Assembly (NCBI GenBank): GCA_002479405.1
Contig: DLMX01000024.1
Span: 1 to 15,024, forward strand
Source of the DNA: Methylophilaceae bacterium UBA7525
Lineage (GTDB): Bacteria > Pseudomonadota > Gammaproteobacteria > Burkholderiales > Methylophilaceae
DNA: 15,024 bases
Reading direction: 5' to 3'
The position numbers and the translations under genes were made by a program. The stretch's first letter is position 1. Every line of letters begins with the position of its first letter. Below, piece by piece: positions 1-5,352 of this stretch. A model generated the notes under the pieces. That model had not been told where the DNA came from. It made no database searches and worked only from the letters and a program-made list of their open reading frames with translations.

Positions 1-59
1 GTCTTGCCGACGATGCCGCGGATGTCGTAGGCCTTGAAGATTTCCTGCGGGATTTGCAT
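1..59 (-). CDS. Phosphomannomutase/phosphoglucomutase, N-terminal fragment (runs off the left edge)
   Basis: Only the first 19 complete codons lie in the window; the gene continues beyond position 1. The visible N-terminus includes IFKAYDIRGIVGK, the conserved opening of bacterial phosphomannomutase/phosphoglucomutase enzymes of the AlgC type. These interconvert hexose 6- and 1-phosphates for nucleotide-sugar, exopolysaccharide and LPS synthesis. The ATG at 59 is preceded by AAGG (minus strand, 68-71) with 8 nt spacing, a good ribosome binding site. It lies 25 bp after the stop of the YheT-type hydrolase gene and probably shares its transcript. Family assignment is from the N-terminal motif alone, so phosphoglucosamine mutase is less likely but cannot be excluded by length. 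Confidence 0.82.
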   Translation of the reverse strand, partial: MQIPQEIFKAYDIRGIVGK

Positions 60-84
60 GAAAGATGCCTTGGTTCGTTAGTTG

Positions 85-1035
85 TCAGTGGAAAAAACGT
101 AATAATCGCTCAGCCAGCCAATCATGGGAATCCGCGACGGCAAAACCTGCGTGGCCGCCATGCGCGGGAAAGTCCAGGCTGACCAGGCTTGAGACTTCAT
201 CCTGTGAGGGCAGATGCTGCTCCGGCAGGAACGGGTCGTTGCGGGCATTGATCAGCAGTGTCGGTAGCCGGATATCGCGCAGATACGGCCGACAGCTGGA
301 CTTCTGCCAGTAGTCGTCCGCCCCGCGAAAACCATGCAGCGGCGCGGTAAACAGGTTGTCGTAATCCCACAGGTTGTCGGCCCGCTGTATGCGACTGTAA
401 TCGAAATCCAGGCGATGCTTGCGGATCAGATCCAGCGCTTTCGGTTGCAGGGTTTTCAGGAAGATTCGACTGTAGAGGCGGTTGAAGCCCTGACCCAGCA
501 CCTTGCCGGTAACGGGCAGGTCGAGCGATGTCGAGATCGCTGCTGCCTTGCTGATGAAGTTGCCTGCCTGTGCCTGCCGCTCGCCCAGCCATTTCAGCAA
601 TACATTGCCGCCGAGCGAAACGCCGACAGCGTAAATTCCGCCATGTTCCTGCCGGCGAAAGCGCTGCAGTATCCAGTCGATTTCGGCCGAATCGCCGCAG
701 TGATAACTGCGTGGCTGCCGGTTGGCCTTGCCGCCGCAACCGCGGAAGTGCACCACCACGCCGCCCCAGCTCTTTCTGCCCACGGCGGCCATGATGCGTT
801 TGGCGTAATGCGACTGCGAACTGCCTTCCAGTCCATGGAACAGCACAACCAGCGGCTGTCCGGATTTGGCCGGTTTTTCCTGCTTCAGCCAGTCCAGTTC
901 GATAAAGTCATCGTCCGGCGTTTGCCAGACTTCTCGCCTGTAGCTGACGGCAGGCACAGGCATCCAGATGGCAGGGTAGATGGTCTGCGCATGTTGGCCC
1001 GGTAGCCACCAAGGGGAGCGGTAAGTATCGTGCAC
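85..1035 (-). CDS. yheT: YheT-type alpha/beta hydrolase (316 aa)
   Basis: Predicted cytosolic alpha/beta-hydrolase of the YheT/UPF0017 (ABHD1/2/3-like) family; its natural substrate is not established, and esterase or lipase-like activity is inferred from the fold. The N-terminus SPWWLPGQHAQT is the family signature. VVLFHGLEG (about 63-71) forms the oxyanion-hole strand. The nucleophile elbow GVSLGG places the catalytic serine at 140, with Asp267 in NARNDPF and His295 in AHGGHAGF completing the triad. Length is normal for the family. The start is GTG: an in-frame stop lies directly upstream and the conserved N-terminal motif follows at once, so no longer start is possible. No clear Shine-Dalgarno is visible. 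It lies 22 bp after iscX and 25 bp before the phosphohexomutase, consistent with an operon. Confidence 0.88.
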   Translation of the reverse strand: MHDTYRSPWWLPGQHAQTIYPAIWMPVPAVSYRREVWQTPDDDFIELDWLKQEKPAKSGQPLVVLFHGLEGSSQSHYAKRIMAAVGRKSWGGVVVHFRGCGGKANRQPRSYHCGDSAEIDWILQRFRRQEHGGIYAVGVSLGGNVLLKWLGERQAQAGNFISKAAAISTSLDLPVTGKVLGQGFNRLYSRIFLKTLQPKALDLIRKHRLDFDYSRIQRADNLWDYDNLFTAPLHGFRGADDYWQKSSCRPYLRDIRLPTLLINARNDPFLPEQHLPSQDEVSSLVSLDFPAHGGHAGFAVADSHDWLAERLLRFFH

Positions 1036-1057
1036 TCAAGGAGCCGCTGATGAATCT

Positions 1058-1252
1058 CTACTCAGCCTCATCCATCCATGCCAGCTGAATCGCTTCCAGA
1101 ATCTTCTCGCCGCACTTGTGCGGGTCGTCCTCAAAGCCTTCCAACTCCTGTACCCATTCAAACAGGTCGGTGAAACGGATGGTCTTGGGGTCGATATCCG
1201 GATACTTGTCATATAGCGCTTCTGCGATGCGCTGGCTGTCAGTCCATTTCAT
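1058..1252 (-). CDS. iscX: IscX, small acidic Fe-S cluster assembly protein (64 aa)
   Basis: The product closely matches IscX (YfhJ): it opens MKWTDSQRIAEALYDKYPD and has the FTDLFEWVQELEGFEDDP and EKILEAIQLAWMDE segments. Family knowledge: IscX binds IscS and iron and modulates Fe-S cluster assembly in the cytosol. The 64-residue length is typical (the E. coli protein has 66), and the acidic character (many Asp/Glu) is as expected. The ATG is preceded by AAGGA (minus strand, 1259-1263) at 6 nt spacing. In many proteobacteria iscX ends the iscRSUA-hscBA-fdx operon; here no isc genes are visible and the neighbours are a flavin oxidoreductase (40 bp upstream) and a hydrolase. The rest of the isc system must lie elsewhere. 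Confidence 0.93.
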   Translation of the reverse strand: MKWTDSQRIAEALYDKYPDIDPKTIRFTDLFEWVQELEGFEDDPHKCGEKILEAIQLAWMDEAE

Positions 1253-1292
1253 CTTGCGTCCTTATATTCAGTCAGAAAATCCAGTCAGAAAG

Positions 1293-2357
1293 TCAAAGCT
1301 TGGCTCTTACGTACTGCAACGGCCATTCCACATCCGAGCGTAACTCGCGAGCGGCGCGTAGCGGCCAGTAAGGGTCGCGCAGCAGCTCGCGTGCCAGCAG
1401 CACGGCGTCGGCCTGTCCGGTGGCGAGGATATGCTCGGCCTGGCTCGGTGCCGTAATCATGCCGACCGCGCCGGTGGCGATGCCTGCCTCCGTGCGGATA
1501 GCGGTAGCGAACGGTGTCTGGTAGCCGGGGCCGACCGGAATCTTCGCCTCCAGAATCAGGCCGCCGCTGGAGCAATCAATCAAATCGACACCAATCTCCT
1601 TCATCCACTTCGCCAGTTGCACCGACTGCGCGATGTCCCAGCCGCCTTCCACCCAGTCGGTGGCGGAGATGCGCACGAACATGGGTTTGTTCTGCGGCCA
1701 GAATTCGCGCATGGCGCGTGCCAGGCGTAACGCCAGACGGCAACGGTTTTCCAGGCTGCCGCCATATTCGTCCTCACGTTGATTGGATAGCGGAGACAGG
1801 AAAGAATTCAACAGATAGCCGTGGGCGCAGTGCAGTTCCAGCACTTCGAAGCCCGCTTGCAGTGCGCGGCGGGTAGAAGCCATGAACTGCTCGAAAATGA
1901 CCTCGATCTCGGCCAGCGTCAGCGCGTGCGGTGTTGCATGCTGCGGAGTGACGGCGATGGCGGAAGGGGCGACTGTCTGCCAGCCACCCTGAGCAGGTGT
2001 CAGATAGTGGCTGCCGTTCCACGGCGTATCGCAGGAAGCCTTGCGGCCGGCATGGGCGATCTGGATGCCGGCGATCGAACCTTGCCGTTTGATGAAATCG
2101 ACGATGGGCTTCAGTGCGTCACGCTGTTCGTCTGACCACAGGCCGAGGCAGAAGGGCGTGATGCGGCCTTCCGGGCAGACCCCGGTGGCTTCGACTATGA
2201 CCAGTGAGGCGCCGCCGACTGCGCGGCTGCCGTAGTTGACCAGATGCCAGTCGTTCGACATGCCGTCGGTAGCTGAATATTGGCACATGGGCGAGACGAA
2301 GATGCGGTTCTTGAAGGTGGTTTCGCGGATTTTGAGCGGGCTGAACAACTTGGACAT
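1293..2357 (-). CDS. NADH:flavin oxidoreductase, Old Yellow Enzyme family, YqjM/XenA class (354 aa)
   Basis: FMN-dependent ene-reductase that reduces activated C=C bonds of electrophiles such as enones and nitro compounds, using NAD(P)H. Class-specific features are visible: Cys25 in SPMCQYSA, the flavin-tuning cysteine of the YqjM/XenA class; QIAHAGRKAS (99-108); the His176/His179 pair in ELHCAHGYLL, which binds the substrate carbonyl; NSFLSPLSNQREDEYGGS (184-201); and a C-terminal phosphate-binding region with LLARELLRDPYWP. The 354-aa length fits the thermophilic-like OYE class. The ATG at 2357 gives the canonical N-terminus (SKLFSPLKI). No strong Shine-Dalgarno is visible. A perfect TATAAT lies on the same strand about 30 bp upstream. 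Physiological substrate unknown; likely detoxification or stress. First gene of the minus-strand group iscX - yheT - phosphohexomutase. Confidence 0.92.
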   Translation of the reverse strand: MSKLFSPLKIRETTFKNRIFVSPMCQYSATDGMSNDWHLVNYGSRAVGGASLVIVEATGVCPEGRITPFCLGLWSDEQRDALKPIVDFIKRQGSIAGIQIAHAGRKASCDTPWNGSHYLTPAQGGWQTVAPSAIAVTPQHATPHALTLAEIEVIFEQFMASTRRALQAGFEVLELHCAHGYLLNSFLSPLSNQREDEYGGSLENRCRLALRLARAMREFWPQNKPMFVRISATDWVEGGWDIAQSVQLAKWMKEIGVDLIDCSSGGLILEAKIPVGPGYQTPFATAIRTEAGIATGAVGMITAPSQAEHILATGQADAVLLARELLRDPYWPLRAARELRSDVEWPLQYVRAKL

Positions 2358-2386
2358 GGCATCAACAGAAGTAATTTGGTTGATTG

Positions 2387-2392
2387 ATTATA
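2387..2392 (-). promoter_or_regulatory. Candidate -10 box of the Old Yellow Enzyme gene
   Basis: The minus strand reads TATAAT exactly, ending 29 bp upstream of the ATG at 2357. No good TTGACA-like hexamer sits at 16-18 bp; the upstream DNA is GC-rich (2393-2419). The element is placed just downstream of the minus-strand terminator at 2420-2463, so transcription of the oxidoreductase would restart here. An activator-dependent promoter is possible. Evidence is one hexamer only. Confidence 0.4.
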
Positions 2393-2419
2393 GCGCGGCT
2401 TGCAGCAGGCGGACGGGGC

Positions 2420-2463
2420 AAAAAAAGAGCCCTGTCAGGGATCCTTGCAAATCACTGACAGGG
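2420..2463 (-). terminator. Rho-independent terminator, minus strand
   Basis: On the minus strand CCCTGTCAG (2463-2455) pairs perfectly with CTGACAGGG (2438-2430) across a 16-nt loop. CTC and seven T (2426-2420) follow at once. This is a textbook intrinsic terminator. No protein gene on the minus strand lies directly upstream, because glyA runs the other way. It must therefore end either a small RNA started inside 2464-2716 or antisense transcription from glyA, and it insulates the oxidoreductase gene. Confidence 0.75.
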
Positions 2464-2575
2464 AGTCGGAGGAGAGTGATGGGAGATCAGCACTTTCAGT
2501 TTAATTCAGCAAACTTTGTGCCATGTAACTTTATCTAATTAAATCATTGATTTGATGAAATTCATGCTGGAGCAT

Positions 2576-2613
2576 GGTGGTTACTGACAACCAGTTGGCT
2601 GTCTATAACCACC
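2576..2613. repeat. 38-nt imperfect hairpin in the glyA upstream region
   Basis: GGTGGTTA (2576-2583) and TAACCACC (2606-2613) are perfect inverted copies. Inside, GACAACCA pairs with TGGCTGTC with one mismatch, separated from the outer stem by a 2x2 internal loop. No T-run follows on either strand, so this is not an intrinsic terminator. It could be part of a small RNA, of the glyA 5' leader, or a REP-like dispersed palindrome; copies elsewhere in the genome would decide. Confidence 0.6.
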
Positions 2614-2675
2614 AGTTTCAGCTGCTGCTAAGTCATGCGAATTCGAGGCAGGATGTCTGCGCCGGTACTCTTTAA

Positions 2676-2684
2676 TGTTAAAAT
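2676..2684 (+). promoter_or_regulatory. Candidate extended -10 promoter of glyA
   Basis: TGTTAAAAT is a TGn extended -10 joined to TAAAAT (5 of 6 matches to TATAAT). It ends 32 bp before the glyA ATG, a normal leader length. No convincing -35 hexamer was found at 16-18 bp upstream, which is tolerated by extended -10 promoters. Evidence is motif only. Confidence 0.4.
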
Positions 2685-2716
2685 CAACCCATTTTTAAGC
2701 CTTTGGATAATTACCG

Positions 2717-3964
2717 ATGTTTAGCAGAGCAAAAACCCTGAGCGTTGTCGATCCTGAACTGTGGCAACATGTTGAAAACGAGCGCCATCGTCAGGATGAC
2801 CATATCGAACTGATCGCGTCTGAAAATTACACCAGCCCTGCGGTGATGGAAGCCCAGGGCTCGCAGCTGACCAACAAATATGCCGAAGGTTATCCGGGCA
2901 AGCGTTTCTATGGCGGCTGTGAATTTGTCGATCAGATCGAGCAGATCGCCATTGACCGCGTCAAGCGCCTGTTCGGTGCCGAATACGCCAACGTGCAGCC
3001 GCACTCCGGTTCACAGGCCAACCAGGCGGTCTATTTCTCCATCCTGAAGCCGGGCGATACTGTCATGGGTATGAACCTCGGTCACGGCGGCCACCTGACT
3101 CACGGTTCTCCGGCTAACCTGTCCGGCAAGTTGTTCAATATCGTGGCTTATGGCCTCGACCAGAACGAAGAGATCGATTACGACGAAATGGAACGTATCG
3201 CCATCGAGTCCAAACCCAAGTTGCTGATCGGCGGCGCCAGCGCCTACGCTTTGCGTTTCGACTGGGAGCGCATGGCGCAAATCGCTAAGCGCGTCGGTGC
3301 CTATTTCATGGTCGACATGGCGCACTACTCCGGCCTGATCGCTGCCGGCGTCTATCCAAATCCGGTGCCGCATGCCGACTTTGTTACTTCTACCACGCAC
3401 AAGACCCTGCGCGGCCCTCGCGGCGGTATCATTCTGGCCAAGGCTGAATATGAGAAGTCACTGAACTCCAACGTGTTCCCTAGCCTGCAGGGCGGTCCGC
3501 TGATGCACGTCATCGCCGGTAAGGCCGTTGCCTTCCTCGAAGCCTTCCAGCCCGAATTCAAGGCCTATCAGGAACAGGTATTGAAGAACGCCAAGACCAT
3601 GGCGGAAACGTTGGCTTCCCGCGGTGTCCGCATCATCTCCGACCGTACCGAATCGCATGTGTTCCTGGTTGACCTGCGTCCCAAGGGGCTGACCGGCAAG
3701 GCGGCCGATGCGCTGCTGGGTCAGGCGCACATCACCGTCAACAAGAACGCCATCCCGAACGACCCGGAAAGTCCGTTCGTCACTTCCGGTATCCGTATCG
3801 GTTCACCAGCCATCACCACGCGCGGTTTCAGGGAAGAAGAAGCGAAGCAGGTTGCGAACCTGATTGCCGATATTCTGGATAATCCGGAAGACGAAGATGT
3901 CATTGCTGCCACCCGCGAAAAGGTGCAGGCATTGACCTCACGTTTCCCGGTTTACGGCCACTAG
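2717..3964 (+). CDS. glyA: Serine hydroxymethyltransferase (415 aa)
   Basis: PLP enzyme that interconverts serine plus tetrahydrofolate and glycine plus 5,10-methylene-tetrahydrofolate, the main one-carbon source, in the cytosol. The sequence is full length (E. coli 417 aa). It shows ELIASENYTSPAVMEAQGS (31-49), NKYAEGYPGKRFYGG (53-67) and VDMAHYSGLIAAG (199-211). The PLP Schiff-base lysine is Lys229 in STTHKTLRGPRGG. The ATG gives the canonical MFSRAKTL start; only a weak GGA lies upstream as ribosome binding site. An extended -10 promoter sits just before it. It heads a plus-strand gene run: the TfoX-like gene follows after 16 bp and nrdR overlaps that gene. The glyA-nrdR-ribD order is common in betaproteobacteria. 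Confidence 0.98.
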   Translation: MFSRAKTLSVVDPELWQHVENERHRQDDHIELIASENYTSPAVMEAQGSQLTNKYAEGYPGKRFYGGCEFVDQIEQIAIDRVKRLFGAEYANVQPHSGSQANQAVYFSILKPGDTVMGMNLGHGGHLTHGSPANLSGKLFNIVAYGLDQNEEIDYDEMERIAIESKPKLLIGGASAYALRFDWERMAQIAKRVGAYFMVDMAHYSGLIAAGVYPNPVPHADFVTSTTHKTLRGPRGGIILAKAEYEKSLNSNVFPSLQGGPLMHVIAGKAVAFLEAFQPEFKAYQEQVLKNAKTMAETLASRGVRIISDRTESHVFLVDLRPKGLTGKAADALLGQAHITVNKNAIPNDPESPFVTSGIRIGSPAITTRGFREEEAKQVANLIADILDNPEDEDVIAATREKVQALTSRFPVYGH

Positions 3965-3980
3965 GTCCACTCGGAGAGAC

Positions 3981-4295
3981 ATGGGCTGTCCTGCCTGCGG
4001 TCTTGAGCATGGCCTGCCAGAGGCAGATACACCACTGGCGGATGTGCCCAATCTGGGCAAGGTCAGCGCAGGCTGGCTGCAACAGGTCGGTCTAAGTACC
4101 TTCGCCGATTTGCAGGCGATGGGCTCGGTGCGCGCCTGGCTGTTGATTGAGGCACTCGGCATCAAGCCCAGCCTGAACTTGCTCTATGCGATGGAAGGTG
4201 CATTGCATGGAAGTCATTGGCTGGAGATCAAGCGCCAGCGCAAGACCGAATTACTGACGCAACTGGAAGCAAGCAGGGAGCAGGGTCTGATATGA
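3981..4295 (+). CDS. TfoX C-terminal-domain protein (104 aa)
   Basis: Small protein consisting mainly of one TfoX/Sxy C-terminal domain. From about residue 18 it reads PLADVPNLGKVSAGWLQQVG, then AMGSVRAWL and LNLLYAMEGALHG, ending at a helical, charged tail. In gamma-proteobacteria Sxy/TfoX activates CRP-S competence genes through a two-domain protein; here the N-terminal domain is missing. A competence role is therefore not established, and the helix-hairpin-helix-like domain may simply bind nucleic acid or protein. The N-terminus carries a Cys-x2-Cys (Cys3, Cys6), which could bind metal. Start ATG is preceded by GGAGAG (3973-3978) at short spacing. Its stop overlaps the nrdR start by 4 bp, indicating translational coupling. 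Confidence 0.8.
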   Translation: MGCPACGLEHGLPEADTPLADVPNLGKVSAGWLQQVGLSTFADLQAMGSVRAWLLIEALGIKPSLNLLYAMEGALHGSHWLEIKRQRKTELLTQLEASREQGLI

Positions 4296-4804
4296 AATGT
4301 CCATTTTGCGGTGCCGACGATACCCAGGTCATCGACTCGCGGGTCAATGAAGAGGGCAACTCCATCCGTCGCCGCAGACGTTGCGCCGATTGCGACAAGC
4401 GTTTCACTACCTACGAAACCGCCGAGCTGCACCTGCCGCAGGTGGTAAAACAGAACGGTAGCCGCGAGGAATTCAGTCGTGACAAATTGCGCCTCTCCTT
4501 CACCCGCGCGCTGCACAAGCGGCCGGTGCCGACCGAGTATGTAGACCGCGCCATCGAGCACATTGTGCAGAAGATACTGGGACAGGGCGAGCGAGAGATC
4601 ATGGCGCGCAGTCTGGGCGAGATTGTCATGCAGGAACTGCGGCTGATGGACAAGGTGGCTTATATCCGCTTCGCTTCTGTCTATCGCAGTTTCCAGGATG
4701 TCGACGATTTCCATGACGTCATCCGCGACCTTGACAGGCGCGAGCAGGAAAACCATAAGGAAGCGCCGACAAGGCGCAGCACGGACAAGGTCAAAGCCGA
4801 CTGA
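4292..4804 (+). CDS. nrdR: Transcriptional repressor NrdR (170 aa)
   Basis: Zinc-ribbon/ATP-cone repressor that senses ATP/dATP and represses ribonucleotide reductase operons through NrdR boxes. The zinc ribbon is intact: MKCPFCG at the start with Cys3 and Cys6, then Cys31 and Cys34 in RRRRRCADCDKRF. The ATP-cone domain follows from about residue 46 (FSRDKLRLSFTRAL onward). The C-terminal tail (EQENHKEAPTRRSTD) makes it about 20 residues longer than the E. coli protein, as is usual in betaproteobacteria. A longer in-frame start at 4217 was rejected because the family begins exactly at the MKCPFCG motif. The ATG overlaps the stop of the TfoX-like gene (ATGA). No nrd genes and no convincing NrdR box lie in this window. 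Confidence 0.96.
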   Translation: MKCPFCGADDTQVIDSRVNEEGNSIRRRRRCADCDKRFTTYETAELHLPQVVKQNGSREEFSRDKLRLSFTRALHKRPVPTEYVDRAIEHIVQKILGQGEREIMARSLGEIVMQELRLMDKVAYIRFASVYRSFQDVDDFHDVIRDLDRREQENHKEAPTRRSTDKVKAD

Positions 4805-4830
4805 GTCCGGCACCGACTTCAGCCGCCATC

Positions 4831-5208
4831 ATGAAAGCGATCAAAATCCTCAGCCTGGTTTCCTTCATCCTGATCTTCATTATCTCCGTTATGTTCTTCG
4901 GCTGGTGGGCAATGAAGGACTATTTCGTCTTCGGCGACAGCCGCTTCGACCAGATGCAATGGATCACTGTCCAGCCTAGTGATGACAAACCTTGTTATCG
5001 TGGCGATATGGCTTTTGACCTCAAACAGCGCGTCCTCCTGCGAGGCATGCCCCGCAATATCGCCACCATCCTGCTGGGAAGGCCGACCTGGGAAGATCAC
5101 GGCCAGATCGAATATGAACTCGGCTATTGCCTCTGGCGAGAACATGGCCTCAGGCTGTATTTCGACGACAACGACAGGTTGATACGCAGCCGCATCGTTC
5201 AGCATTAG
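4831..5208 (+). CDS. Small single-span membrane protein of unknown function (125 aa)
   Basis: Not recognised. Residues about 4-28 form one hydrophobic segment (LSLVSFILIFIISVMFFGWW), either a signal anchor or an uncleaved signal peptide; there is no lipobox cysteine. The remaining ~95 residues contain LRGMPRNIATILLGRPTW and a YELGYC...LRLYFDDNDRL pattern. A 'GMS..EV..LLG.P' helix followed by strands ending in FD..G is seen in BamE/SmpA-like folds, so an envelope small-domain protein is a reasonable but unproven guess. The ATG has no strong Shine-Dalgarno. It sits 26 bp after nrdR and in the same direction, so it is probably transcribed with it. Two cysteines (Cys55 and Cys99) could form a disulfide if the domain is periplasmic. 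Confidence 0.75.
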   Translation: MKAIKILSLVSFILIFIISVMFFGWWAMKDYFVFGDSRFDQMQWITVQPSDDKPCYRGDMAFDLKQRVLLRGMPRNIATILLGRPTWEDHGQIEYELGYCLWREHGLRLYFDDNDRLIRSRIVQH

Positions 5209-5288
5209 ATTCAGGGGGAGATTTTTGCCCGGTTGTTGTCACATATTCAACTGGCGAGGCAAATGGGCATGCACCGCGTATCACACCA

Positions 5289-5330
5289 TTGATCTGTACA
5301 GCTAGATCCGTATAACCAGATCCGTACAAC
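5289..5330. repeat. Three tandem 14-bp repeats upstream of ribD
   Basis: Units TTGATCTGTACAGC (5289-5302), TAGATCCGTATAAC (5303-5316) and CAGATCCGTACAAC (5317-5330) lie head to tail without gaps. They share the core [AG]ATC[CT]GTA[CT]A[AG]C, and units 2 and 3 differ at two positions. The array ends 22 bp before the ribD start. Phasing of 14 bp is not a helical turn multiple, so slippage-derived repeats are as likely as an operator array. No FMN riboswitch fold is seen in this 144-bp gap. Confidence 0.75.
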
Positions 5331-5352
5331 AAGACATATATAGAGTATCCGC

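Larger units (their letters stand above)
2419..2640 (-). ncRNA. Candidate small RNA on the minus strand, boundaries approximate
   Basis: An otherwise unexplained intrinsic terminator (2420-2463) ends this stretch. Upstream of it on the minus strand lie CTCCTCC (2474-2468), complementary to a Shine-Dalgarno, then an AT-rich single-stranded-looking segment, then three inverted repeats. These are AAATCA/TGATTT at 2541-2553, CATGCT/AGCATG at 2563-2576, and a 38-nt hairpin at 2576-2613. No coding region is recognised on this strand. Hairpins, an exposed anti-Shine-Dalgarno tract and a terminal U-run are the usual layout of trans-acting small RNAs. The 5' end and promoter could not be fixed; 2640 is a guess. 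The structures could instead belong to the glyA leader read on the plus strand. Confidence 0.35.

Noticed and set aside
334..1005. Plus-strand open frame of 223 codons opposite the YheT-type gene
   Set aside because: Shadow frame; no family features, while the minus-strand hydrolase has a full catalytic triad.
2479..2538. Small plus-strand gene with GGAGGAG before ATGGGAGATC (19 codons)
   Set aside because: No recognisable product; the GGAGGAG is better explained as the complement of the anti-Shine-Dalgarno tract in the candidate minus-strand small RNA.
2576..2613. Integron attC site
   Set aside because: The ends do not follow the RYYYAAC/GTTRRRY layout and no integrase or cassettes are near.
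4214..4813. Minus-strand open frame of 199 codons opposite nrdR
   Set aside because: Shadow of nrdR, whose zinc ribbon and ATP cone are intact.
5331..5346. NrdR box before ribD (CATATATAG core)
   Set aside because: The core is one base short of the 16-bp NrdR consensus and flanks do not match.
5209..5352. FMN riboswitch upstream of ribD
   Set aside because: No conserved RFN-element blocks or multi-stem fold; the gap is only 144 bp and is partly tandem repeats.
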